A stretch of DNA of 64,000 bases from Arthrobacter humicola (GTDB lineage: Bacteria; Actinomycetota; Actinomycetes; Actinomycetales; Micrococcaceae). The DNA lies in assembly GCF_022803015.1 (NCBI RefSeq), contig NZ_JAFKON010000014.1:1-64000 (forward strand), read 5' to 3'. Under the pieces are notes generated by a model. It searched no databases, had not been told where the DNA came from, and saw only the letters and a list, made by a program, of their open reading frames with translations. The position numbers and the translations under genes are program-made. Shown piece after piece: positions 47,394-56,610 of the stretch (the stretch's first letter is position 1; every line of letters starts with the position of its first letter).

Positions 47394-50162
47394 TCACGCC
47401 GGAACCGGGGGAGCCGAGACTGCGGCCCGGCCCTTCGATTGCCGGGCCCGCAGGATGATCTTGAAGATTTCACCGAGGAACAGCAGCACCACGCCCGGCA
47501 CCAGGCAGAGCAGCCACTGCTGGCCGGTAAGCGGCAGCGTGCCGAACAGGTCCTGCATCACCTTCATCTGGGTGATCAGCATCGAGCCGAGGACGGCCCA
47601 CGCGAACGCCCAGAGCAGCTTCGGGTTGGACACCGTGGCGGGCCCGAAGGCGCTCTCGGTCGGGTAACGCAGATTGAGCGCCACGAAGATGTTCATCAGC
47701 CCCAGCCCCACCACTGCCATGGTCTGGCCGACCTCCAGTGAACCGTAGGTCGTCTTGCCGATCTGCACGAGGATCAGCGTCGCGGCCGCCATGAAAAGCC
47801 CGACGATGAACAGGCGGACCATCATCGACCGGACGAGGATCGGCTGGTTGAAGGGCCGTGGTTTGCGGTCCATGATGCCCGGCGTCGCGAGATCCAGGCC
47901 CATCACGGCCCCAATCGGGGCGACGATCGCCATGTGGATCCACAGCACCTGGGCGGGGCTGAGCAGGGCCGTGCCGGCTATGGCGAAGGCCGAGGATCCG
48001 ATGAACGCCAGAATGAACATAAACAGGTTGGCAACCTGGATCCGGATGAACTTCTGCAGGTTGTCGTACACGAGCCGGCCCTCTTCGACCGCCGCGACGA
48101 TGGTGGCAAAGTTGTCGTCGGCCAGGATCATCTTGGCCGCACCCTTGGCGACGTCGGTGCCGGTGATGCCCATCGCGATCCCGATGTCGGCGGCCGCGAT
48201 GGCCGGCGCGTCGTTCACGCCGTCGCCGGTCATGGCCACGATGTTGCCCTTGCGCTTGAGCACCTCGACCAGCCGTACCTTGTGTTCGGGGGCGACACGG
48301 GCGATCACGCCGATCCCGTCCACCTGGCTGTCGGCCTCCGCGTCGCTCATCGCCGCGAACTCGGCCCCGGTCACCGCGCGGCCCCTGATGCCCAGTTCGT
48401 CGGCGATCGCCGCAGCAGTGACGGCGTGGTCGCCGGTGATCATCCGGACCCGGATGCCGGCGTGCTTTGCCTTGGCGATGGCAGCCACCGCCTCGGCGCG
48501 CGGCGGGTCAACCTCGCCGATCAGCGCCGAAATCTCCAGATCCTGCATCAACGCCATCAGGTCGCCCGAAGGCTGGAACGTCGCCGGGTCGAACTCGCGC
48601 TGCGCCAGGGCGAGCACCCGCCTGCCCTGGCTGGCGATGCGATCGTTCTCGGCAAGCACCTTGCCCCGCATTTCGTCGGTGAGGCGCTCGGCGTGGCCGC
48701 CCGGCATCCGGCCGAACGAGGACCTGCTCAGGAGGACGTCGGGTGCCCCCTTCACGTAGGCCCGGATCACGGGCATGCCATCGTCCCCCGGCATCCGGTG
48801 GAACGTGGCCATGAACTTGTAGTCGGAATCGAACGGTACCGACGCCACGCGCGGGTTGTTCCGGCGGAATTCCCTGACGTCCACGCCGCCTTTCTGCGCG
48901 AGCACGTAGAGCGCCGCCTCGGTGGGGTCCCCGACCACCTCGCCGTCGTTGATATCGGAGTCGTTGCACAACGCGCAGGAGAACATCACGTAGTCCAGGT
49001 CCCGTTCGGCGTCCCCGGTGGTCCGTTGGATCTGGCCGTCGAAACTGTAGCCCTCACCGCTGACGGTGTAGTGGTGCTGCACTGTGGTGATCTCGCGGAC
49101 CGTCATCTGGTTCAGGGTCAGGGTGCCGGTCTTGTCCGAGTTGATGGCCGAGGTGGAGCCCAGGGTCTCGACCGCAGGGAGGACCTTCATGATGGCGTTC
49201 TTCTTGGCCATATTGACCGACCCGACCGACAGGATGGTGGTGACGACGGCGGGCAGCGCATCCGGGATGGAGCCGACAGCCAGCGCCACACCGATTCCGA
49301 AGAGCACCGCGAAGGACTCGCCGGAGGCCAGGCCCATCACGACGATGGCGATAAACGCGAAGAGGGCCGCGACAATGATGAAGATGGTGAGCCGGTCGAC
49401 CTGCTTGGTGAGCGGGGTCTTCTCCACTTTCTGCCCGGACAGCATGTGGGCGATGTGGCCGACCTCCGAGCCCATGCCGGTGGTGGTGACGAGGATTTCG
49501 CCGTGGCCCCGCGTCACGTTCGTGTTCATGAATGCCATGTTCAGGCGGTCGCCGATGCCGACGTCGTGCCGGCCGATGGTCTCGGTGTCCTTCTCGACGG
49601 CGACGCTCTCCCCGGTCAGGGCGCCCTCCTCGATCTGGAGGGTTGCCGCCAGGATGATCCGGCCGTCGGCGGGGACGCGGTCACCGGCATCGACCACCAC
49701 GATGTCGCCGGGGACGATCTGTTCGGCGGGGAGCTCCACAACGTCACCGTCGCGGCGCACCTTGGCCATAGCCTTCATCATCTCCCCCAGGGAGGCAGCG
49801 GCTTCTTCGGCCTTGCCCTCCTGGTGGTACCCCAGCCACGCGTTGAACAGCGTCAGCAGGGCAAGCCCAATAGCGGTTCCGTACTCCGCGATCAGCAAGC
49901 TGACCAGGGCGGCGACCACAAGGACGATCTGCATGTAGTCCTGATAGTGCTTGAAGAACCGTTTCCATACCGGCTCCTGCTTAGCGGCGGCCAGGGCGTT
50001 CGGGCCGTACTCCTGCAGCCGCTGCTGCGCCTCTCCCGTGCTTAACCCGCCAACTGGATCCACCTTCAGCTCGGCCGCCACTTCAGCCGGTGCCAGCGCG
50101 TACCAGCTCGCGTCAGCCTCCGCCGGGGCCACCCCAGCTACTGCTCCGGGATCGTCGCTCAT
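47394..50162 (-). CDS. P-type cation-transporting ATPase (CtpF-like)
   Basis: A 922-residue P2-like ATPase. ATG 50162 follows GGAGGAAG. The actuator TGES is in EEGALTGESVAV, the phosphorylation site DKTGTLTLNQ is near residue 342, and MTGDGVNDAPAIAAADIGIAMG is the hinge. TM4 reads VGSIPDALPAVVT, close to the IPEGLP of Ca2+ pumps but with Asp-Ala for Glu-Gly. TM6 reads WIHMAIVAPIGAVMGLD instead of the Asn-x-x-Thr-Asp motif, and TM5 lacks the usual Glu. Loss of these ligands recalls mycobacterial CtpF-type pumps. The ion cannot be assigned. It lies 28 bases after the PPK2 gene, so likely cotranscribed. Confidence 0.88.
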   Translation of the reverse strand: MSDDPGAVAGVAPAEADASWYALAPAEVAAELKVDPVGGLSTGEAQQRLQEYGPNALAAAKQEPVWKRFFKHYQDYMQIVLVVAALVSLLIAEYGTAIGLALLTLFNAWLGYHQEGKAEEAAASLGEMMKAMAKVRRDGDVVELPAEQIVPGDIVVVDAGDRVPADGRIILAATLQIEEGALTGESVAVEKDTETIGRHDVGIGDRLNMAFMNTNVTRGHGEILVTTTGMGSEVGHIAHMLSGQKVEKTPLTKQVDRLTIFIIVAALFAFIAIVVMGLASGESFAVLFGIGVALAVGSIPDALPAVVTTILSVGSVNMAKKNAIMKVLPAVETLGSTSAINSDKTGTLTLNQMTVREITTVQHHYTVSGEGYSFDGQIQRTTGDAERDLDYVMFSCALCNDSDINDGEVVGDPTEAALYVLAQKGGVDVREFRRNNPRVASVPFDSDYKFMATFHRMPGDDGMPVIRAYVKGAPDVLLSRSSFGRMPGGHAERLTDEMRGKVLAENDRIASQGRRVLALAQREFDPATFQPSGDLMALMQDLEISALIGEVDPPRAEAVAAIAKAKHAGIRVRMITGDHAVTAAAIADELGIRGRAVTGAEFAAMSDAEADSQVDGIGVIARVAPEHKVRLVEVLKRKGNIVAMTGDGVNDAPAIAAADIGIAMGITGTDVAKGAAKMILADDNFATIVAAVEEGRLVYDNLQKFIRIQVANLFMFILAFIGSSAFAIAGTALLSPAQVLWIHMAIVAPIGAVMGLDLATPGIMDRKPRPFNQPILVRSMMVRLFIVGLFMAAATLILVQIGKTTYGSLEVGQTMAVVGLGLMNIFVALNLRYPTESAFGPATVSNPKLLWAFAWAVLGSMLITQMKVMQDLFGTLPLTGQQWLLCLVPGVVLLFLGEIFKIILRARQSKGRAAVSAPPVPA

Positions 50163-50190
50163 GACTTCCTCCTCATCGCCGGGGCGCTGC

Positions 50191-51024
50191 TTAGAACGGG
50201 GTGGGGATGTGCCGCACGGACAGTGCCGGCTCGGTGTAATCGCCGGCCTTCTGGCGCTTGGGGAGCTCGACGTCAAGCCCCGGGTACGGCTCGTAGGGCA
50301 CCTGGCTGAGAATATGGCTGATGACGTTGAGCCGGCCGCGCTTCTTGATGTCATTGTGCGCGATGTACCACGGCGCCCAAGCGGTGTCGGTCGCCTCGAA
50401 CATGGCGTCCCGGGCCCGGGAATAGTCGTACCACCGTTTGTAGGACTTCAGGTCCATCGGAGAGAGTTTCCAGGTCTTGCGCGGATCATCCATGCGGCTC
50501 TCGAGCCGCCTGGTCTGCTCGTCCGCACTGACCTCGAGCCAGTACTTGAGCAGGATGATCCCGGAGTCGACCATCGCCTTCTCCACCATCGGGGTCATGT
50601 CGAGGAACCTCTGGGTCTGTTCCGGGGTGCAGAAACCCATCACCCGTTCGACGCCCGCACGGTTGTACCAGCTGCGATCGAAGATGACCACCTCGCCCGC
50701 CGCCGGGAAGTGCGACATGTAGCGCTGGAGGTACATCTGCGACTTCTCCCGCTCGGTCGGTGTGGGGAGCGCGACCACGCGGAATACCCGGGGGCTCACC
50801 CGCTCGACGATGCGTTTGATCGTGCCGCCCTTGCCGGCCGTGTCGCGGCCTTCGAAGACGATGCAGATTTTGGCTCCGGTGGCCTTCACCCACTCCTGCA
50901 TGGCGACCAGTTCACCCTGCAGGACCTCCATCTCCGCTTCGTACTTCTTGCGCGGCATCTTCTTCCCGGCGCGCTCATCCTCTGCGTCGGAGCCCTTGGA
51001 CTTTTTCTTCTTCTTGCCCACCAT
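50191..51024 (-). CDS. ppk2: Polyphosphate kinase 2
   Basis: A 277-residue kinase that uses polyphosphate to phosphorylate nucleoside diphosphates (or the reverse). Walker A is GRDTAGKG at residues 59-66, the lid module follows (MSHFPAAGEVVIFDRSWYNRAGVERV in parts), and WKLSPMDLKSYKRWYDYSRARD is typical of single-domain PPK2. ATG 51024 is preceded by AGGAGG; an ATG 36 bases upstream is less likely. The N-terminus is a Lys run (GKKKKKSKG) that may bind polyphosphate. It is followed closely by the P-type ATPase gene. Confidence 0.92.
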   Translation of the reverse strand: MVGKKKKKSKGSDAEDERAGKKMPRKKYEAEMEVLQGELVAMQEWVKATGAKICIVFEGRDTAGKGGTIKRIVERVSPRVFRVVALPTPTEREKSQMYLQRYMSHFPAAGEVVIFDRSWYNRAGVERVMGFCTPEQTQRFLDMTPMVEKAMVDSGIILLKYWLEVSADEQTRRLESRMDDPRKTWKLSPMDLKSYKRWYDYSRARDAMFEATDTAWAPWYIAHNDIKKRGRLNVISHILSQVPYEPYPGLDVELPKRQKAGDYTEPALSVRHIPTPF

Positions 51025-51403
51025 CGACCTCCTCGCGACGTACTTGCTGAGGTAAACCACAACACTGCGACACCGGCGAGACTGTCATCCAACGAGACCG
51101 GCACCCCGGCCCGGGACTGGGGCGCAGCTGCACTTGTCGCGGGCACCCTCGTGCGGCGTCCTGCCATTCTTAGTGTTGACCGCGGCTGGAGTCCGGTCTA
51201 CGGCACTAAGACCCTAATGGGCGCCGGTGGAACCGGGTGTCTCTCGGCCGAGCCGGCCCCTGCTGCTGGGCGCAGGGGCCGGCGGTCCGGACTCGGCGCT
51301 GACGCCGATGATGACGGAAACCCGCCTGGCCGCGAGGCCGGTGCGCGGGTGGCGGCCGCCACTGAGACAGAGCATCTTCCGCGCACCTTGGGAAAGTCTT
51401 GGG
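51025..51403. other. Intergenic region with hairpin between PPK2 and GntR genes
   Basis: About 380 bases without a gene. It should hold the PPK2-ATPase promoter on one side. GCCGGCCCCTGC (51252-51263) pairs perfectly with GCAGGGGCCGGC (51272-51283), a likely terminator for the minus-strand GntR/MFS operon, although it lacks a T-run. Plus-strand open frames here run on opposite the GntR gene and are not credible. Confidence 0.45.
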
Positions 51404-52084
51404 TTACTCCTGGAGCCATTCCGCGCAGGAATTCAGGTTCCGGGTGACGCTTTCGACGGCGGCCGCCTCGTCGCGGGCGGCAATCGCGGCCACGAGTTCG
51501 TCGTGGCCCTCGTGCGGCAGGCCGTTGAAGCCTCCCCGACGCTGCTGGCGGAGCAGGTCGTTGTGGAATACGCTGCCGAAACTGACATACAGCTCATGCA
51601 GCAGCGGGTTGGCGGACGCCTCGGCCACGCGCGCATGGAAGTCCCAGTCTGCCCGTGCCCACGCGGCGTAGTCCTCGGCGAGCCAGGCGGCACGGCGGGC
51701 GGTGAGCAATCCGCGCAGGGCGGTGAGGTCGTCGGCCGTCGCATGCCGTGCAGCGAGCCGGGCCGCCTGGGTGTCCAGCCCGACCCGGACCTCGAGGATG
51801 TGCTCCTGGGAGTGGTCCTCATACATGCGCTGCGTGGCGCCTGCGATCTCGCTCGTGGCGCGGACATACGTGCCGTCCCCGCGGCGGACCTCGAGCATTC
51901 CGCTGTGGGCCAGCGCTTTGATGGCCTCACGCAGGGTGCCACGGGAGACCCCAAAGGCGGCCATCAGCTCAGGTTCGGCCGGAATGCGCTGCTGCAGCGG
52001 CCACTCGCCCGAGTGGATCAGGGCCCGCAGCTTGGCAGTGATTTCCTCCGCCAGCGGTGGCCGGTGCGAAGCTGTGAGTGTCAT
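51404..52084 (-). CDS. GntR/FadR-family regulator (FCD domain)
   Basis: A 226-residue regulator. The N-terminal winged helix (LAEEITAKLRALIHSGEWPL, RIPAEPELMAAFGVSRGTLREAIKALAHSGML in parts, RRGDGTYV) is followed by an all-helical FCD ligand domain with DTQAARLAARHATADDL, DWDFHARVAEASAN and HDELVAAIAARD. His residues of the FCD domain are suited to bind a metal and small acids. Its ATG overlaps the MFS stop by four bases. The pair faces the GABA island, so the ligand may be related, but that is inference. Confidence 0.88.
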   Translation of the reverse strand: MTLTASHRPPLAEEITAKLRALIHSGEWPLQQRIPAEPELMAAFGVSRGTLREAIKALAHSGMLEVRRGDGTYVRATSEIAGATQRMYEDHSQEHILEVRVGLDTQAARLAARHATADDLTALRGLLTARRAAWLAEDYAAWARADWDFHARVAEASANPLLHELYVSFGSVFHNDLLRQQRRGGFNGLPHEGHDELVAAIAARDEAAAVESVTRNLNSCAEWLQE

Positions 52085-53373
52085 GGCCGGGTTCCTTCCG
52101 AGGGGTGCGGGGCGGTGGCCCGCAGTTTTTTGGCTGGCAGTTCCTTGGCCCGCAGCTCCTTCGGGCCGGCCGAGAGCAGGTGGCCAACCGCGATCTGGCC
52201 GAGGGCCACGGCCAGCAGCAGGGCCAACGGCAGCGTCCAGGAATTGGTGGCGCTGTGCAACAGGCCCATGCCGAACGGGCCGAGCGTCGCCAGCAGATAC
52301 CCGGCGGACTGGGCCACGGTGGACAGCGCGGTGGTCTCGGCCGTGCTGCGGCCGCTGCGGCTGATCATCACCATGACCAGCGGGAAGATGCCGAGGCCGA
52401 AGCCCACCAGCACAGCGGTCAGGGGAGACCAGGCAGGGGGGAGGACCAGCATGGCCAGGATGCCCAGGGCCATGGTCACGGTGGCAAGGTAGAACGCCGT
52501 CCGCAGCATCCGGGGGCGTGAACCGATGGCCACCAGCACCATGCCGGCGGGGACGGAGACGAGCTGCATGAGTCCGAACATGAGCCCGCTGTCGGAGGCG
52601 GTGAGGCCCATGGTGGCCAGCATGTAGGGGAACCAGCTGAGCACGGCATAGGCCAGGAGCGCCTGCACCGTGAAGCCGAGGGTGATCAGGGCGCCCGTGC
52701 GGGTCCGCAGCAGGGGCCATGGCGAGACCCGGGCAGCCTTGGTCGCGGACGCGTTGCGGTGGGCGTGCACAGCGATCGGGAGGAAGCCGAGGCACGCCCC
52801 CAGGGCCAGGAATCCGATCGCGCCGACGCCCGCCGACGGCGAGCCCAGGGCCTGGGCCACCGGAACGATCAGCACGGCGGTGGCGGTGGCGCCTGTGGTC
52901 ATGGTCAGCGTGTAGACGGCGGTCATGAGGGACGTGCGGTCCGCGAAGTGCACGCGGATGAAAGAGGGCATGGCCACGTTGCAGATGGCCAGCCCGGACA
53001 TCCCCGCCACGGTGCCGGCCAGCAGCATCCCGGTGGACGGGACGCCGCGGAGCAGCAGCCCGGCGGCCAGCATCACGAGGGAGAGCAGGATGGCTTTTTC
53101 CAGCCCCAGCTGCCGGGTGAGCCAGGACGTGGCAGCGCCGGCCACCGCGAAGCACAGCGTGGGGATCGAGGGGAGCAGCGCTGCGATCAGCGGGCCGTAG
53201 CCCAGGACAGCCTGCAGGTCGTGGAAAAGCGCGGCGGCGCCGGTGATGCCGGCGCGCAGGTTGAGCCCGATGAGCACGAGCGCCACGACGCCGGCGACGA
53301 TCACGCCCCGCGGGCGGACCGCGCCGGGTGGAGCTGTCTGGGAAAGTGCGGAAACCGCCGTGCTGCTAGCCAT
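52081..53373 (-). CDS. MFS transporter of the CynX/NimT type
   Basis: A 430-residue protein with twelve helices. The N-terminal segment VVALVLIGLNLRAGITGAAAL with the Asn-Leu-Arg motif, followed by IPTLCFAVAG, matches the CynX/YycB cyanate/2-nitroimidazole transporter family. The second half starts near TRTGALITLGFTVQALLAY. The C-terminus carries a small Lys/Arg-Leu repeat (KELRAKELPAKKLRA). It is translated with the overlapping GntR gene. Substrate unknown. Confidence 0.85.
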   Translation of the reverse strand: MASSTAVSALSQTAPPGAVRPRGVIVAGVVALVLIGLNLRAGITGAAALFHDLQAVLGYGPLIAALLPSIPTLCFAVAGAATSWLTRQLGLEKAILLSLVMLAAGLLLRGVPSTGMLLAGTVAGMSGLAICNVAMPSFIRVHFADRTSLMTAVYTLTMTTGATATAVLIVPVAQALGSPSAGVGAIGFLALGACLGFLPIAVHAHRNASATKAARVSPWPLLRTRTGALITLGFTVQALLAYAVLSWFPYMLATMGLTASDSGLMFGLMQLVSVPAGMVLVAIGSRPRMLRTAFYLATVTMALGILAMLVLPPAWSPLTAVLVGFGLGIFPLVMVMISRSGRSTAETTALSTVAQSAGYLLATLGPFGMGLLHSATNSWTLPLALLLAVALGQIAVGHLLSAGPKELRAKELPAKKLRATAPHPSEGTRP

Positions 53374-53506
53374 AGCTAAAGGTTAGACGTTTGATGTTTG
53401 TGACTCAGCCTTTAGTGGCGAATATCTCTGCATGTGACCCCGCGTTGCTTGAGTTGCGGCTGGTGTGCGGCTGGTGTGCGGCGGTGGTCGGTTGCGGGGC
53501 TGCGGG

Positions 53507-54949
53507 TCAGCGCGGGTGCCGGGCGCTGAGCCGCTGCACCGCGAGCGCGAGCCAGAGCTGCACCCGGTCCGCTGTCTGCGCGGGGTCGTATCCGGTGAGT
53601 TCGGTGATCTGCGCCAGCCGGTAGCGGACAGTATTGCGGTGCAGCGTCAGTTCCTCGGCGACGGCCGCCACCGAACCGTTGTTGCCGAGGTAGCTTTCCA
53701 GCGTGGCCATGAGTTCGGCGCCGTGCGCCGCGTCGAAGGCCCGCAGCGGGTTCAGGGATTCGCTGGCCATGTCCGCCAGCGGAACGTCCTCGCTGGCCAG
53801 CAGCAGCGAGGTCAGGCTCAGCCGCTCGGGCTCGTTGACCGGCAGCCCGTGGCTGGCCGCGTCGCGGGCCTCGAAATAGCTCCAGCGCAGGCCGTTGGGC
53901 TTGGTGTACGCCCCGCCTATGCCGATCGTGGCATGGATCCCGGCCTCGGCGAGGTGGTCGCTGAGGCTGCGGGCAAGGGCGCTCGCGCCGCTGCCGTCGT
54001 CGGCCACCACCACCACGAGGTCCTTCCCGACGACGGAGCCGACCGCCGCAGCCAGCGGCTGGGGCAGCGACGAGCTTCCCAGCTGTTTCTGGTGGGCGGC
54101 CGATTCGGCGAGCAGGACCACGTTCTTGCGGGTGCTGTTGATGCCGACGCCGGCCAGGCGCCGGGTGGCTTCGGACGCCTCCAGCGTCCCGTGGATAACG
54201 TCGTCGAGGACCTGGCCCGCCAGCGCCCGCTGCGCCTGCCGTTGCTTGACCATGTTGTTGAGCTCAACGCTGATCAGGTTTTGGGCGTAGCCCACGATGC
54301 CCGTGTCCTCGAACGGCTGCTTCACCCACAGGGTGCAGGCGTCGCGGCGTCCCGTGGGGATGGGATAGGACGCCCAGCCCTCGGCCTTGGGCGCCGGGTG
54401 GCCGGCAACGCTGTTGTACAGCTGGGCGGTGAACTGGGTCAGGACGATCTCGGTGCGCAGCATCGACCCCAGGTGTTTCAGGAGCTCGGCGAGGCCGCCG
54501 CCGGTCAGCAGGGCGCGGGCCAGGATCTGGTGCCCGGCGATGAGCCGCTCAAGCTTGACCAGGTGGTCCGCGGACTGGGCGTCGGCCACGAGCTTTCCGA
54601 TCGCGATGAACGGTGTCTCGTAGGGCACTTCCACCACCGGCAGCCCCCACCGGTTGGCTTCGGCGATCAGGGCCGGCGGAACGGCGTCGTGCGTCAGGCC
54701 CACCCCGAACCCGATGCCCACCGCGCCCGCCCGCTGGACCTGACGCACGAACCGGCGCTGCTCCGCGGCACTCTTGAGCCGCATCCCGGTCGTCAGGATC
54801 AGTTCGCCGCCATTGAGGAACCGCTGCGGATCCTCCTGTTCGGTGACGGCCACCCAAAGAATGTCCTGGTGCCAGGTGGTTTCGGCGAGTCCGGCCTTGG
54901 TGAGATGCAGGGACGGAACTCCCAGTAGGGCTGCGAGTGAAATGGCCAT
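53507..54949 (-). CDS. PucR-family transcriptional regulator
   Basis: A 480-residue regulator. The N-terminal purine-catabolism-type domain (SLAALLGVPSLHLTKAGLAE) is followed by a long middle region and a C-terminal helix-turn-helix (NNGSVAAVAEELTLHRNTVRYRL), the PucR HTH_30 pattern. Members activate purine, urea or GABA/aminobutyraldehyde catabolic genes. It is divergent from the aldehyde dehydrogenase gene with 146 bases between starts, so it probably controls the GABA genes. It lacks a receiver or other recognisable signalling domain. Confidence 0.88.
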   Translation of the reverse strand: MAISLAALLGVPSLHLTKAGLAETTWHQDILWVAVTEQEDPQRFLNGGELILTTGMRLKSAAEQRRFVRQVQRAGAVGIGFGVGLTHDAVPPALIAEANRWGLPVVEVPYETPFIAIGKLVADAQSADHLVKLERLIAGHQILARALLTGGGLAELLKHLGSMLRTEIVLTQFTAQLYNSVAGHPAPKAEGWASYPIPTGRRDACTLWVKQPFEDTGIVGYAQNLISVELNNMVKQRQAQRALAGQVLDDVIHGTLEASEATRRLAGVGINSTRKNVVLLAESAAHQKQLGSSSLPQPLAAAVGSVVGKDLVVVVADDGSGASALARSLSDHLAEAGIHATIGIGGAYTKPNGLRWSYFEARDAASHGLPVNEPERLSLTSLLLASEDVPLADMASESLNPLRAFDAAHGAELMATLESYLGNNGSVAAVAEELTLHRNTVRYRLAQITELTGYDPAQTADRVQLWLALAVQRLSARHPR

Positions 54950-55095
54950 GGATTCAGGATAGCCGGGTGCTGGTCAAGCGCACTAAAGTTCTGCGGGGAT
55001 GGTGTGCAGGTGCCTATTCCCTGCCTTGGCCTGCTGGCATAGGCTCGTGACCAGTCACACATCCGTCATTGGCAGTAAGAAAGAGGTTGTACACC

Positions 55096-56526
55096 GTGGT
55101 TCAAACCTTGCAGAACTTCATCAACGGCGAGTTCGTCACCCCCGCCGGCACAGGATTGCTGCCCATCGTGAACCCCGCCAACGGCGACGTGGTGGCGCAG
55201 GCGCCGATCTCGGTGCAGGCCGACGTCGACGCTGCCATGACGGCAGCCAAGAACGCGTTCAAGACCTGGAAGCACACCACGCCCGGGCAGCGGCAGCTCA
55301 TGCTGCTCAAGCTCGCGGATGCCGTCGAGGCCAACAGTGACGAGCTCGTGGAGGCCCAGCACCGCAACACCGGCCAGGTCCGCTCCCTGATCGCCTCCGA
55401 GGAAGTGGCCGCGGGCGCCGACCAGCTGCGCTTCTTCGCAGGCGCCGCCCGCATCATGGAAGGCAAGTCCGCCGGCGAGTACTTCGAAGGCCACACCTCC
55501 TACGTGCGGCGCGAGCCGATCGGCGTCGTTGCGCAGGTGGCCCCCTGGAACTACCCGTTCCTCATGGCCATCTGGAAGATCGGGCCCGCCCTGGCCGCCG
55601 GCAACACCGTCGTCCTCAAGCCCTCGGACACCACCCCCGAATCCACCCTGGTGCTGGCCCGGCTCGCCGGTGAGATCTTCCCGGCCGGCGTCCTGAACGT
55701 TGTCCTGGGCACCGGCGAAACCGGCGCCATGATGGTCGAGCACAAGGTCCCCGGCCTGGTCTCCATCACCGGTTCCGTCCGCGCCGGCATCGCTGTCGCC
55801 TCGGGTGCCGCCAAGGGACTCAAGCGCGCCCACCTGGAACTCGGCGGGAAGGCCCCGGCGATCGTGTTCGCCGACGCCGACATCAAGAAGAGCGCCGCGG
55901 CGATCGCCGAGTTCGCCTTCTTCAACGCCGGCCAGGACTGCACGGCCATTACGCGCGTCCTCGTCCAGGATTCGGTGCACGACGACGTCGTTGCCGCCAT
56001 GGTGGAGCACACCAAGACCCTGCACACCGGCTCGCAGAACGACGAAGACAACTACTTCGGCCCGCTGAACAACGTCAACCACTTCAACGCGGTCACCTCC
56101 GTCGTCGAGCACCTGCCGGCGAACTGCAAGATCGAGACCGGCGGCCACCGTGCGGGCGAGAAGGGCTTCTTCTTCGAACCCACCATCGTCACCGGCGCCA
56201 AGCAGACCGATGACATCGTCCAGAAGGAAACGTTCGGCCCGGTCATCACGGTGCAGAAGTTCAGCACCGAGGACGAGGCCGTGGAACTGGCCAACGACGT
56301 CGAGTACGCCCTGGCCTCGAGCGTCTGGACGACGAACCACGGAACCGCCATGCGCCTGAGCCGCGACCTCGATTTCGGCGCAGTCTGGATCAACACCCAC
56401 ATTCTCCTCACCGCCGAAATGCCGCACGGTGGCTTCAAGCAGTCCGGCTACGGCAAGGACCTGTCCATGTACGGCGTGGAGGACTACACCCGCATCAAGC
56501 ACGTCATGAGTGCGCTCGACGCATAA
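55096..56526 (+). CDS. Gamma-aminobutyraldehyde dehydrogenase-like enzyme
   Basis: A 476-residue NAD(P)-dependent aldehyde dehydrogenase. GTG 55096 is chosen because AAGAGG lies nine bases upstream. VAPWNYPFLMAIWKIGPALAAGN and KPSDTTPEST are cofactor-binding, ELGGKAPAIVF contains the general-base Glu, FFNAGQDCTAITRV has the catalytic Cys, and ETFGPVITVQKF follows. It resembles the putrescine-pathway enzyme (PatD type), which oxidises 4-aminobutanal to GABA, rather than succinate-semialdehyde dehydrogenase; the distinction is from motif memory. It lies 85 bases before gabT. Confidence 0.85.
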   Translation: MVQTLQNFINGEFVTPAGTGLLPIVNPANGDVVAQAPISVQADVDAAMTAAKNAFKTWKHTTPGQRQLMLLKLADAVEANSDELVEAQHRNTGQVRSLIASEEVAAGADQLRFFAGAARIMEGKSAGEYFEGHTSYVRREPIGVVAQVAPWNYPFLMAIWKIGPALAAGNTVVLKPSDTTPESTLVLARLAGEIFPAGVLNVVLGTGETGAMMVEHKVPGLVSITGSVRAGIAVASGAAKGLKRAHLELGGKAPAIVFADADIKKSAAAIAEFAFFNAGQDCTAITRVLVQDSVHDDVVAAMVEHTKTLHTGSQNDEDNYFGPLNNVNHFNAVTSVVEHLPANCKIETGGHRAGEKGFFFEPTIVTGAKQTDDIVQKETFGPVITVQKFSTEDEAVELANDVEYALASSVWTTNHGTAMRLSRDLDFGAVWINTHILLTAEMPHGGFKQSGYGKDLSMYGVEDYTRIKHVMSALDA

Positions 56527-56610
56527 CGCAGACGCATAAACGCGGATCCGCATAACTCAACCTGACGCATAACTCGCGCGCCTCAACCGCACGCTTAGGA
56601 AGGCCTTCCC

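Noticed and set aside
51227..52492. Long plus-strand open frame across the GntR and MFS genes
   Set aside because: Composition is that of an antisense shadow and it crosses two well-supported minus-strand genes.
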